From positions 174,792 to 238,791 of the forward strand of contig NZ_CALMZC010000014.1 of assembly GCF_937873765.1 (NCBI RefSeq): DNA of 64,000 bases. The letters run 5' to 3'. Positions 53,243 through 64,000 of the stretch are shown here, one piece after another. The translations under genes were made by a program, and so were the position numbers. The notes below the pieces were generated by a model. It saw only the letters and a list, made by a program, of their open reading frames with translations. It had not been told where the DNA came from and ran no database searches. The stretch is from an uncultured Thiothrix sp. GTDB lineage: Bacteria; Pseudomonadota; Gammaproteobacteria; Thiotrichales; Thiotrichaceae. Numbering within the stretch: position 1 is the stretch's first letter; each line of letters starts with the position of its first letter.

Positions 53243-54367
53243 TTAGTTGCTTTCCCAAAAAGGTTTCTGCGCATTGGTGGCATTGTTAGTTGACCCAACC
53301 TGACCGATTCTGGCTTGAGCAATAAAAGTCTGACCTGAGCGTAAATACGTTATTTTCAATAAGGTTCCAGCCCGTACGGAGCCAATTAAGCTTTTAACAT
53401 CGCTAGCCGCACTAATCTCAGCATCATTCACCTGTAAGATGACATCACCTGCCTGTAAACCTGCACGTTCAGCAGCAGAACCAGGAAATACGCGCTCAAC
53501 TAAAGCCCCTGTGTTAGCCGGTAAACGTGAATCGGTAGCGATTTGTGCATCCACATCGCTGACCTCAATCCCTAATAGACCACGCTCTACCTGACCAAAA
53601 CGCACGATTTGATCAATGATGCCTGCTGCTGTATTGACCGGAATGGCAAAGCCGATACCAATATTACCACCGCTTTGACCGCCCAAAATGGCGGTATTAA
53701 TCCCAATTAATTCCCCACGCAAATTAACTAGAGCGCCGCCTGAATTGCCTAGGTTGATAGAAGCATCGGTTTGAATAAAGTTTTCATACTCACCAATCCC
53801 TGGATTCCGATGAAGTGCACTAATGATGCCAGAAGTAACTGATTGACCGATTCCATAAGGGTTGCCGATAGCAACTACAAAATCACCTACTTTTAAGCGA
53901 TCAGAGTCACCAAAACGCATAGCTACTAAACGATCAGGCTTAATAGAAATAATCGCTAAGTCAACTTTAGGATCAGCTCCAATAATGCGTGCTTGAAAGC
54001 GACGCCCATCATTTAAAGTGACCGTAATACGTTCAGCGCCTTCAATAACATGAAAATTAGTAAGAATATGTCCATGCCGTGAATGCACGATTACGCCTGA
54101 ACCTGTACCGTCGATTTTGCGCTCACCTTGCACATTGCCAAAAAAACGTTTGAAAAAAGGGTCGTTTAAAATGGATTCATCGATTTTTTGTTTGCCCTCG
54201 GTGGTAATATTTACCACTGCAGGGGTAATCCTTTCTAACATCGGTGCTAGGCTGGGTAAAGCTTGACCATTAACGCTATCAGGCAAAGCGCCCGCACAAG
54301 CACAGCCTTGTAAACCAGCCATTAACAATGTAGTGAGTAGAGCGCGCTTCCACATACTTGGTGACAT
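53243..54367 (-). CDS. Periplasmic Deg-type serine protease with one PDZ domain
   Basis: This 374-residue trypsin-like protease has the triad His in TNFHVIEG, Asp in DPKVDLAIISI and Ser in LGNSGGAL, followed by one PDZ domain (about 265-350, VFPGSAAERAGLQAGDVILQV). One PDZ is like DegS, whereas DegP and DegQ have two. The N-terminus has a lipobox-like LQGC followed by a possible signal peptidase I site (ACAGA), so it may be a lipoprotein, unlike DegS with its single membrane helix. A role in envelope stress is likely. rseA/rseB are not nearby. Confidence 0.88.
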   Translation of the reverse strand: MSPSMWKRALLTTLLMAGLQGCACAGALPDSVNGQALPSLAPMLERITPAVVNITTEGKQKIDESILNDPFFKRFFGNVQGERKIDGTGSGVIVHSRHGHILTNFHVIEGAERITVTLNDGRRFQARIIGADPKVDLAIISIKPDRLVAMRFGDSDRLKVGDFVVAIGNPYGIGQSVTSGIISALHRNPGIGEYENFIQTDASINLGNSGGALVNLRGELIGINTAILGGQSGGNIGIGFAIPVNTAAGIIDQIVRFGQVERGLLGIEVSDVDAQIATDSRLPANTGALVERVFPGSAAERAGLQAGDVILQVNDAEISAASDVKSLIGSVRAGTLLKITYLRSGQTFIAQARIGQVGSTNNATNAQKPFWESN

Positions 54368-54524
54368 CTTATCTGCATCCTGAAACGTTGTGCGTCGTGA
54401 ATTTGTTTATTGTAGACCAGCCTTGGGCGCTTTTTGCAAAGCTGAACACTAGGCATTGTTGTGTAGTGAAAATACCACTATTTTAAATTTTGTTCCAAAA
54501 AAACCACGCAAACGATCAGGCCGT

Positions 54525-55442
54525 TTATCGAGTCGTTTTTAAATGCTGCCGAGGTGACCAATTAAAAGCACGCTCCATCTGGGCATAAAATTCTTGATGT
54601 TGACTGGTGGTGGCCGGTGGGGTTTGAACTTGCAAGGTAATATACATATCACCTTTGGCGGTACTAGTAGTTAGCCCACGACCAGCTAAACGCATTTTCT
54701 TGCCTGATTCACTAGCTGGTGGAATTTTTAAGCTTACCGGCCCATGGGGTGTAGGAGCTAAAATTGTTGCACCTAATGCAGCCTCCCAAGGACTTATTGG
54801 CAGATCTAAGTATAAGTCTTGCCCGATCAGTTCATAATAAGGATGTGCAGCAATGTGAATCACCAAGCTTAAATCCGTACCTGCTAAACCTTTTCCCACT
54901 AAGCGTAACCGACTACCTTCGGTAGAACCTTTCGGCACTCGAACTTGCAAAGTATCGCCATTCGGAGCTTGAATAGCTTTAACGGTGTCAAAGAATAAAT
55001 CTTCAACTTGTAGGGTTAAATGATATTCCTGTGGTTCTAATGGAGCTTGCGGTTTAGACTCAGATGGTTTATTGCGGCGTTTTTTGCCAAATAAGCTATT
55101 AAAAATTGCTGAGCTACGGCGTGTATCAGGGACTTCCTGCTTACTAATTTCTTCAAAGAAAGCCACATCCACCTTACGGGTGGGCGGTGGCTCTTTGACT
55201 GGAGTTTCAGTGTGACTTGCTCTATTAACAGTTTGTTGCTGTTCGTATTTTCGACGTTTGCTGCTATCACTTAAAATGTCATAAGCCTCATTTACTGCCT
55301 TGAAATGCTCCTCAGCACCCGGCAATTGGCTCACATCAGGATGATATTTACGCGCTAAGCGGCGGTAAGCTAGTTTAACATCCTCTGCACTAGCTCCTCG
55401 TGAAATCCCCAATACCTGATAATAATCTTTGGCAGCCATCAT
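54525..55442 (-). CDS. cbpA: CbpA-like DnaJ co-chaperone
   Basis: The 305-residue J-protein has an N-terminal J domain (DYYQVLGISRGASAEDVKLA, HPD at about 37) and a DnaJ C-terminal substrate domain (about 145-290, with repeated GLxxxDLxLxIHI and GDMYITLQV), but no zinc-finger region, so it is of the CbpA (class II) type. It stimulates DnaK. The ATG overlaps the yicC stop by one base, so the two are coupled. A G/F-like linker is replaced by a Pro/Lys-rich one. Confidence 0.88.
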   Translation of the reverse strand: MMAAKDYYQVLGISRGASAEDVKLAYRRLARKYHPDVSQLPGAEEHFKAVNEAYDILSDSSKRRKYEQQQTVNRASHTETPVKEPPPTRKVDVAFFEEISKQEVPDTRRSSAIFNSLFGKKRRNKPSESKPQAPLEPQEYHLTLQVEDLFFDTVKAIQAPNGDTLQVRVPKGSTEGSRLRLVGKGLAGTDLSLVIHIAAHPYYELIGQDLYLDLPISPWEAALGATILAPTPHGPVSLKIPPASESGKKMRLAGRGLTTSTAKGDMYITLQVQTPPATTSQHQEFYAQMERAFNWSPRQHLKTTR

Positions 55443-56308
55443 TATTCAATGTTCTGAATTTGTTCACGCATCTGTTCGATGAGTACTTTTAAGTCAACAG
55501 CGGCTTGGGTCGTTTCTGCATCATTGGATTTGGAAGCTAAGGTATTGGCTTCTCGATTCAGTTCTTGCATCAGAAAGTCCATCCGCCGACCAATCGGTTC
55601 ATCACGTTCCAGTACAGCAGTGATTTCGTCTAAATGCGCCATTAAACGGTCTAACTCTTCTTCAACATCCAAGCGTTGGGCGAGAATCACCAGTTCCTGT
55701 TCAAGGCGATTATTATCAGGAATCACATCCAGTTCAGCTAAACGCTGATAGATCTTGTCTTTAATTCCGTTAACAATCTCAGGGCGACGTTTACGAATAC
55801 GGACTAAGATTTCTGCGATTTGATCACAACGCGAGTCAATAAATTCAGCTAGGCGTTTCCCCTCACGTTCACGCGTAGCAACTAAGTCATCTAAAGCAGT
55901 TAGAAGTAATTTTTCGGCTTCTTGCCCTAATTTTTCTAAATCAGGCGCACTGTCTAAAGTTACCCCCGGCCACCGTAAAATATCTACAGCTTTGAGGGTT
56001 TCGCTGTTATTAGTTAGCGCCTCAATTTGGCGACATGCAATTATCAATGCCCGCGCTAGGGGTTCATTCACCACTATGGTTGAATTTTCGCCAACGCCGG
56101 CTGCATAACGCAGAGAGGCCTCTAATTTGCCACGATGTAAGCGATTTTGTAAAAGAGTGCGGAAATTGTTCTCTAAGGATCTAAACTCTTCTGGAACACG
56201 CAGACTAATATCTAGATAGCGATGATTAACAGAACGTAATTCCCAACTCAATTTGCCATGGGTTGAAGAAATTTCGTGGTGTGCAAAAGCAGTCATGCTT
56301 CGAATCAT
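55442..56308 (-). CDS. yicC: YicC family endoribonuclease
   Basis: YicC is a broadly conserved RNase that in E. coli helps degrade the small RNA RyhB. The 288-residue protein begins MIRSMTAFA, shows WELRSVNHRYLDISLRVPEE near the N-terminus and the C-terminal DUF1732 region GRRMDFLMQELNREANTLASKSND. Length and pattern are typical. Directly upstream of the CbpA-like gene, overlapping by one base. Confidence 0.94.
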   Translation of the reverse strand: MIRSMTAFAHHEISSTHGKLSWELRSVNHRYLDISLRVPEEFRSLENNFRTLLQNRLHRGKLEASLRYAAGVGENSTIVVNEPLARALIIACRQIEALTNNSETLKAVDILRWPGVTLDSAPDLEKLGQEAEKLLLTALDDLVATREREGKRLAEFIDSRCDQIAEILVRIRKRRPEIVNGIKDKIYQRLAELDVIPDNNRLEQELVILAQRLDVEEELDRLMAHLDEITAVLERDEPIGRRMDFLMQELNREANTLASKSNDAETTQAAVDLKVLIEQMREQIQNIE

Positions 56309-56373
56309 GTCTGGTTTCCTATCCTGCTAGGGTTAAAAAGCTAATAGGTTCATATACTAGAGGATTTGCTGTC

Positions 56374-57033
56374 TCAGGTCATTTTTGTCTGTGCACAGCA
56401 CCAAATCTGAATTTTTTCGACACCATGATCACTTAATAGTATTTCCAATTCGGCACAAGTCGCACCGGTAGTCACCACATCGTCAAAGATCGCGATATGT
56501 TTATAGGGCATAGGCTGCACCAGTTGAAACGCTTGTGCTAGATTATGTTGACGTTCAAAAGCAGCCAACTTTTTCTGCTCGTCGGTATAGCGTTGGCGAA
56601 TAATTTGCTTGAGAATTAACGGTATACCCAAGTGCTGAGCTAAAGGTCGTACTAGTTCTACGGACTGATTGAAGCCACGTTGTCTTAGGCGTTTAAAATG
56701 CAAAGGAACCGGCAGAATTGCCTCTGGTAGTTCAGTAATGAGGCTTGGAAATTTCTGCTCCAATAACTGTGCTAAGAGCTGGATTTTGTCTAGAGACTTA
56801 CTATTTTTGCCTTCTAATATAAGCTGTTTAATAGGGCTAGCGTAAGTAAAAGCGCTTAAGAGTGGAGTGATAGTTTGTTTAATAGGCAAAACTTGCCAAG
56901 GCAAGGCTTGATAGCAGTGAGTACAAAGCAAGTCTTCAAGTTGGCTAAGCTCAGTCCTACATAGAGGGCATGTTTTATTATAGCCGAAATAGCGGGCTAT
57001 AGCTTGCAGGGATTGGTTGAGTGATGGCAGCAT
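56374..57033 (-). CDS. comF: ComF family phosphoribosyltransferase-like protein
   Basis: The 219-residue protein begins with a four-Cys zinc site (CPLC and CTHC), followed by a type I phosphoribosyltransferase-like fold with PRPP motif IAIFDDVVTTGATCAELE. ComF proteins are needed for natural DNA uptake in several bacteria, where they act in the cytoplasm on incoming single strands. Eleven bases separate it from the rhombosortase gene on the same strand. Competence genes besides this are not in the window. Confidence 0.9.
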   Translation of the reverse strand: MLPSLNQSLQAIARYFGYNKTCPLCRTELSQLEDLLCTHCYQALPWQVLPIKQTITPLLSAFTYASPIKQLILEGKNSKSLDKIQLLAQLLEQKFPSLITELPEAILPVPLHFKRLRQRGFNQSVELVRPLAQHLGIPLILKQIIRQRYTDEQKKLAAFERQHNLAQAFQLVQPMPYKHIAIFDDVVTTGATCAELEILLSDHGVEKIQIWCCAQTKMT

Positions 57034-57043
57034 AAGCTTTAAG

Positions 57044-57586
57044 TCATTTTTTATTATTAGATGCGTTTTTAAGGTGTAATTTGCTGGCTAACAAAGGCAG
57101 GCTAAGCAATAAGCCCATTATTAAGCCATAAACATGGGCTGCTGTGGCAACTGGCGCACCAATCAGTTGAGCACTTGCACTGGCTTGGTCAGTATAAGTA
57201 TCTAAACCTAGCTTGAAGATGAGCATACTGAAAATCAGTGCACCAAGAGTAAATTGTTCACGCAAAGCAATATGCAGGGAACCTAATACCAATAAGCCGT
57301 ATAGCACGCCCGAGAAGCCTAGATACCATTGAAAGTCCACCTGTAAGAGTAATAAACCTAGACTGATGCCCAAGGCCAAGATGAAAATATTAAGACTGAT
57401 TTGTTTCAGGCTAAATAAATGCCCACACATGACTAGAAACACCCAGTAACCTACTAAGTTCATGGCTAAATGAATGAAGTTGAGATGCACAAAATGAGCA
57501 CTCAGTAGCCGCCAGTAATCACCCTGTAAGATGAGGTTACGCTCATAGCGCAATTCATCCTGAAAACTATACAGGGCACAAAACAT
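57044..57586 (-). CDS. Rhombosortase (rhomboid-like intramembrane protease)
   Basis: This 180-residue, six-helix rhomboid-like protein has the short compact form of rhombosortases, which process GlyGly-CTERM proteins after type II secretion. The catalytic serine lies in LGFSGVLYGL and the histidine in AAHVYGLIMG. The ATG at 57586 begins inside what looks like the first helix: the frame stays open upstream to 57673 and encodes LPTPLLAYGLSFSL, but has no ATG, GTG or TTG. So translation may use a rare start, or the base calls contain an error. No GlyGly-CTERM protein is in the window. Confidence 0.78.
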   Translation of the reverse strand: MFCALYSFQDELRYERNLILQGDYWRLLSAHFVHLNFIHLAMNLVGYWVFLVMCGHLFSLKQISLNIFILALGISLGLLLLQVDFQWYLGFSGVLYGLLVLGSLHIALREQFTLGALIFSMLIFKLGLDTYTDQASASAQLIGAPVATAAHVYGLIMGLLLSLPLLASKLHLKNASNNKK

Positions 57587-57729
57587 CAGGCTAAAGCTTA
57601 AGCCGTAAGCCAGTAGAGGCGTGGGCAGTTTTAATGGATTGGTAATGTGCTTAACTGCCTGTTGATTACAAGATTAGAGTATTATGCCATGATTACGCCG
57701 TTTTTGAATTTGAAGGTTTGATAAGTCGA

Positions 57730-58176
57730 ATGAATAAGCACAAGCAGATAGCTCGTCGCCACCCAGCGATGACTGGTTATACTCTGATGGAGCTATTAAT
57801 TGTTATTACTATTATTGGGGTGCTTTTAGGTATTGCAGTGGTCAACCTAAAAGGTACTCCGGATGAAGCGCGGATTGCCTCGGCTCAGCAAGAAATCCGT
57901 ACCATGGAGTTGGCTTTAGATATGTATCGTATGCATAATGCGGTCTATCCTAGCACCGAGCAAGGCTTAAAAGCTTTGGTTGAGAAGCCCGCTGAAGCGC
58001 GTAAATGGCAACAAGGTGGCTATTTAAAAACTAAAACGGTGCCAACCGATCCTTGGGGAAATCCATACAAATACTTGAATCCGGGTACGCATGGTAATGA
58101 CTTAGATATTTTTAGTGCGGGTCCTGATGGGCGTGATAATACCCAAGACGATATCGGTAACTGGGAAAAGCAGTAA
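57730..58176 (+). CDS. Second GspG-type major pseudopilin
   Basis: The 148-residue prepilin has the site TGYTLMELLIVITIIGVLLG (Gly before Tyr at +1, Glu at +5) and the C-terminal GspG pattern with PWGNPYKYLNPG and AGPDGRDNTQDDIGNW. It is a full-length GspG paralogue of the copy at 23366. The start at ATG 57730 is preferred; a TTG four codons upstream exists. It is followed 4 bases later by a GspH-like gene. It may serve a dedicated secretion route, or supply a different pilus tip. Confidence 0.9.
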   Translation: MNKHKQIARRHPAMTGYTLMELLIVITIIGVLLGIAVVNLKGTPDEARIASAQQEIRTMELALDMYRMHNAVYPSTEQGLKALVEKPAEARKWQQGGYLKTKTVPTDPWGNPYKYLNPGTHGNDLDIFSAGPDGRDNTQDDIGNWEKQ

Positions 58177-58180
58177 GTTA

Positions 58181-58696
58181 ATGTCTGTACAAGGCCAGCG
58201 CGGTTTTACCTTAGTTGAGTTATTGATTGTACTCGTTGTTATGGCTGTGCTGGTTTCAATCACTTCTTTGTCATTTCGTAGTTTTGAGTCCAATCCGGTC
58301 GAGTTAGCTTTAGAACGCCTGCGCTTGGATGTGAATGTGCTTAGTAGCGAGGCTATCGTGCGTTCAGAGCCGCTTGCACTGGGCTTCACTGAAACCGGTT
58401 ATCATTTCTTCAAGCTCGATGACAAAAATAAATGGGTAGAGATCGAAAATGACAGTCTATTCAAAGCTCGTGCCTTGGAAAAAGCTCTCAAGCCACAAGT
58501 CTTGATTGACCAAGAACCCATTAGCTTATCAGGGGATGTGCCTAAAGATCCGCAGGTAATCATTGAGCCTAGTGGCGAATTAACACCCTTCACTTATGAA
58601 TTGGTCTCTGGCAAAGACGATACCACAGCGCAGCGTGTGCAGTTTGATGCTTTTGGCCAAGTGCTTGAACCTGTTAAAGATGATGAGCAAAGCTAA
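58181..58696 (+). CDS. Second GspH-type minor pseudopilin
   Basis: The 171-residue prepilin has the site QRGFTLVELLIVLVVMAVLV, Glu at +5, and the C-terminal beta domain with SGELTPFTYELV. It is longer than the operon GspH at 23821. The start at 58181 is four bases after the gspG stop. The gene overlaps the next one by 17 bases. It is part of the set G-H-I beside the rhombosortase. Confidence 0.82.
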   Translation: MSVQGQRGFTLVELLIVLVVMAVLVSITSLSFRSFESNPVELALERLRLDVNVLSSEAIVRSEPLALGFTETGYHFFKLDDKNKWVEIENDSLFKARALEKALKPQVLIDQEPISLSGDVPKDPQVIIEPSGELTPFTYELVSGKDDTTAQRVQFDAFGQVLEPVKDDEQS

Positions 58697-59084
58697 CTCC
58701 AAACGCACACAAATAGGCTTTAGCTTAGTTGAAGTCTTATTTGCCTTATTCATTATTACGCTGGTGATTGGTATCGCAAGTCAAGTTGCAGCCAACAGTG
58801 TGCGCAATGCACAAATTTTGAAAGAAACCACCTTTGCACGCTGGGTAGGACTGAATCAACTCGATCTTTATCAAATGGCAGTGGACAACAACAGTCCTGA
58901 ACCTGCTTCCGAAGGCGAGGAGGAAATGGGTAATATTCCTTGGCGCTGGTTGCGGGAAACTAGTCCCTCCAGTTCAGAAATTTTACTGGAAGTAAAAGTA
59001 TCAGTTTTTCATAGAGACAATTACACAGACACCGAACCCCTAGCAGTGGTTAAGACTTATGTTCGCCCACCATCAATCAATTGA
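58680..59084 (+). CDS. Second GspI-type minor pseudopilin
   Basis: The 134-residue prepilin has the site QIGFSLVEVLFALFIITLVIG, Glu at +5, then the GspI-like EMGNIPWRWLRETSP and VKVSVFHR. It starts inside the preceding gene at ATG 58680 (or 58683). No GspJ or GspK follows, so the set is incomplete and would have to use the tip proteins encoded at 24640-26164, or do without them. Confidence 0.82.
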   Translation: MMSKANSKRTQIGFSLVEVLFALFIITLVIGIASQVAANSVRNAQILKETTFARWVGLNQLDLYQMAVDNNSPEPASEGEEEMGNIPWRWLRETSPSSSEILLEVKVSVFHRDNYTDTEPLAVVKTYVRPPSIN

Positions 59085-59227
59085 TTAAATTTTTATAAGG
59101 GTTTTTTAGCTATATCCCTATTAGTGTATTGCTGCGTTTTCACTAGAATTAGCTTCCCTGAAAAGATATAGTTCAGCCTGCTAAAGTGGGATGCTATCCA
59201 TCCGCGATTATTGAGGAAGAGTTATTC

Positions 59228-60367
59228 ATGAGAAAAGGCAATTGTGCAGCGCGCTTAGTAATAGCGTTTTTTTGCGCTGTCTTAAGCTGTAGTTCCCTTC
59301 AAGCTGCTGAAATCGTATCTGTTGAAACCTCAAACTCGCGCATCCAAACCGTTTTAGGTAGCTCGGTGATTCCCTATAAAGAGGTCACTTTATCTGCCCA
59401 AATCCCCGGTGTGCTGAAGTATTTTGCTGGTGAAGTCGGTAGTTCTTATCAACAGGGTGCAGTACTCACTCAGGTGGATGAAGCACAACTGGTAGCTAAG
59501 CGTAATGCAGTACTAGCCCAAATTCAAAACGCACAATCCTTGTTACAAAGTGCTCAGGCTCAATATCAGCGCGAAATTATTTCGCCACGTAGTCGTGATA
59601 TTGGTGCAATGCCAGGCTTTGGTATGCCCGCAATGATGGATAATTTCATTACCCGTCCTATGGCCGACATGATGTTGAATAATTATGACTCGGATATGGG
59701 GCGCTACTCTGATTTGGTTACCAGTGCTTCAGGCGTGTCACAAGCCCGTGGCTCCTTACAACAAGCCTATTCCCAGTTGCAAGAAATTGATGCCGCTTTA
59801 TTGAATGCCAAAGGGATTGCCCCGTTTGAAGGGGTAATCTTACAAAAAATGGCTGAGGTGGGAGATACAGTACAAGTAGGTCAGCCCTTATTACGTTATG
59901 GCTTTGTCAAATACAAACGTCTACAAGCCGATGTACCCGCAAGCTTAATGTCGCAAGTAACGATGGGTATGGTTGTACCTGTGAAAATCAATCGTGGGGT
60001 CGAGACCATGGCGAAAGTTTCACAAATTTATCCAGTGGCTGATGCTGAGCATCATACTGTTACGGTGAAGTTTGACTTGCCCGTCGATGTAGTAGCTGCG
60101 CCCGGTATGTATGCTGAGATCTATTTATCTAATCCTCAAACCACCGATGAGCCGGTGGTGATGATTCCACGTACGGCTTTATTAAGTGGCCGCAGCTTAC
60201 CTAGTGTGCTAGTGGTAGAAAATGGTAGTTCTTCGCTGCGTTTAGTCCGTTTGGGAGCGGAGTATGGGAATAAAGTTGAGATCATTTCGGGCTTAAAGCC
60301 GGGCATGAAAATTATGGATAACCCGCCTTCACGAGCAGTTTCGGGTTGGATGCCGGATGCTCAATAG
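59228..60367 (+). CDS. RND efflux periplasmic adaptor (HlyD family)
   Basis: This membrane fusion protein links an RND pump to an outer-membrane channel. The 379-residue precursor has a signal peptide ending SLQAAE, a lipoyl half-motif, an alpha-hairpin with coiled coil (QIQNAQSLLQSAQAQYQREI), beta-barrel and membrane-proximal domains. The hairpin contains a methionine-rich insertion at about residues 125-160 (eight Met in about 33 residues, AMPGFGMPAMMDNF). That is unusual for an ordinary adaptor. It precedes the RND pump gene by 55 bases. The true start is at 59228, with GAGGAAGAG upstream. Confidence 0.88.
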   Translation: MRKGNCAARLVIAFFCAVLSCSSLQAAEIVSVETSNSRIQTVLGSSVIPYKEVTLSAQIPGVLKYFAGEVGSSYQQGAVLTQVDEAQLVAKRNAVLAQIQNAQSLLQSAQAQYQREIISPRSRDIGAMPGFGMPAMMDNFITRPMADMMLNNYDSDMGRYSDLVTSASGVSQARGSLQQAYSQLQEIDAALLNAKGIAPFEGVILQKMAEVGDTVQVGQPLLRYGFVKYKRLQADVPASLMSQVTMGMVVPVKINRGVETMAKVSQIYPVADAEHHTVTVKFDLPVDVVAAPGMYAEIYLSNPQTTDEPVVMIPRTALLSGRSLPSVLVVENGSSSLRLVRLGAEYGNKVEIISGLKPGMKIMDNPPSRAVSGWMPDAQ

Positions 60368-60422
60368 CGGTAGTGTCCGCTGTAGTTGCATCCGTTTACT
60401 TTTTCGTATGGGTAGATAGCGC

Positions 60423-64000
<3,578 letters not shown>

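Noticed and set aside
57718..57729. TTG start extending the second GspG-type gene by four codons
   Set aside because: The downstream ATG gives a normal prepilin leader; the TTG adds no conserved residues.

Overview
The window is a dense stretch of a gammaproteobacterial chromosome. Its housekeeping genes and gene order fit Gammaproteobacteria: mrdA-rodA-mltB-rlpA-dacA-ybeD-lipB, rsmI divergent from lpoA-yraN, rpoZ-spoT, coq7, argA and bpt. System II cytochrome c maturation (ResB/CcsA), cytochrome c4, an aldehyde:ferredoxin-oxidoreductase cluster and AT-leaning codon use (many TTA and AAA codons) suggest a Thiothrix/Thiolinea-like (Thiotrichales) sulfur bacterium. That placement is an inference, not something the sequence proves. 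No tRNA, rRNA, CRISPR array, transposase or phage gene was recognised.

Layout. 1-2.6 kb: tail of a probable ilvE, a small zinc-finger protein, the antiporter nhaD and a heme lipoprotein. 2.6-8.2 kb: bpt, a moeB-like gene, and facing it a five-gene minus-strand operon for a tungsten-type aldehyde oxidoreductase of the AorABC kind (ferredoxin subunit, tungsto-bispterin catalytic subunit, FAD subunit), plus a MoaD-like protein and a second small protein that also ends in glycines. 8.4-10.9 kb: two CBS-domain regulators on the same strand. 11-15 kb: rpoZ, spoT (its synthetase domain looks dead), ppx. 15-20 kb: envelope and unknown proteins. 20.4-26.2 kb: type II secretion genes gspEFGHIJK. 26-30 kb: oxyR, a FadJ-like fusion enzyme and a permuted NlpC/P60-type protein. 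30.5-32.9 kb: a two-gene exported-protein/OmpA cassette whose second gene is clearly GC-richer than its surroundings. 33-39 kb: argA, yraN, lpoA, rsmI, DUF2058, adk, ppa. 39-46.6 kb: the rod-shape and cell-wall cluster ending in lipB. 46.6-52.9 kb: coq7, a lipidated DsbA, ccsA/resB, cytochrome c4, engB. 53-57.6 kb: an intergenic RNA or micro-ORF candidate, a one-PDZ Deg protease, a CbpA-like J-protein, yicC, comF, a rhombosortase. 57.7-59.1 kb: a second pseudopilin set (G/H/I). 59.2 kb to the end: an RND adaptor and an RND pump whose extended C-terminus runs into a GAGCCA hexanucleotide repeat at the window edge.

How the genes work together. The Aor operon, moeB-like gene and two MoaD-type proteins look like an enzyme with its own pterin-sulfur supply. 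The two CBS regulators upstream may couple it to nucleotide status. The gspE-K operon, rhombosortase and second pseudopilin set belong to one protein-export theme, although gspC, D, L and M are not in the window. ResB/CcsA, DsbA and cytochrome c4 form a cytochrome c maturation block.

Most worth a second look: the Aor cluster with its two glycine-tailed proteins, the structured leader in front of nhaD, the promoter-terminator unit at 52.9-53.2 kb, the degenerate SpoT synthetase, the extra pseudopilin set next to a rhombosortase that lacks a normal start codon, and the EP-repeat tail on the RND pump.
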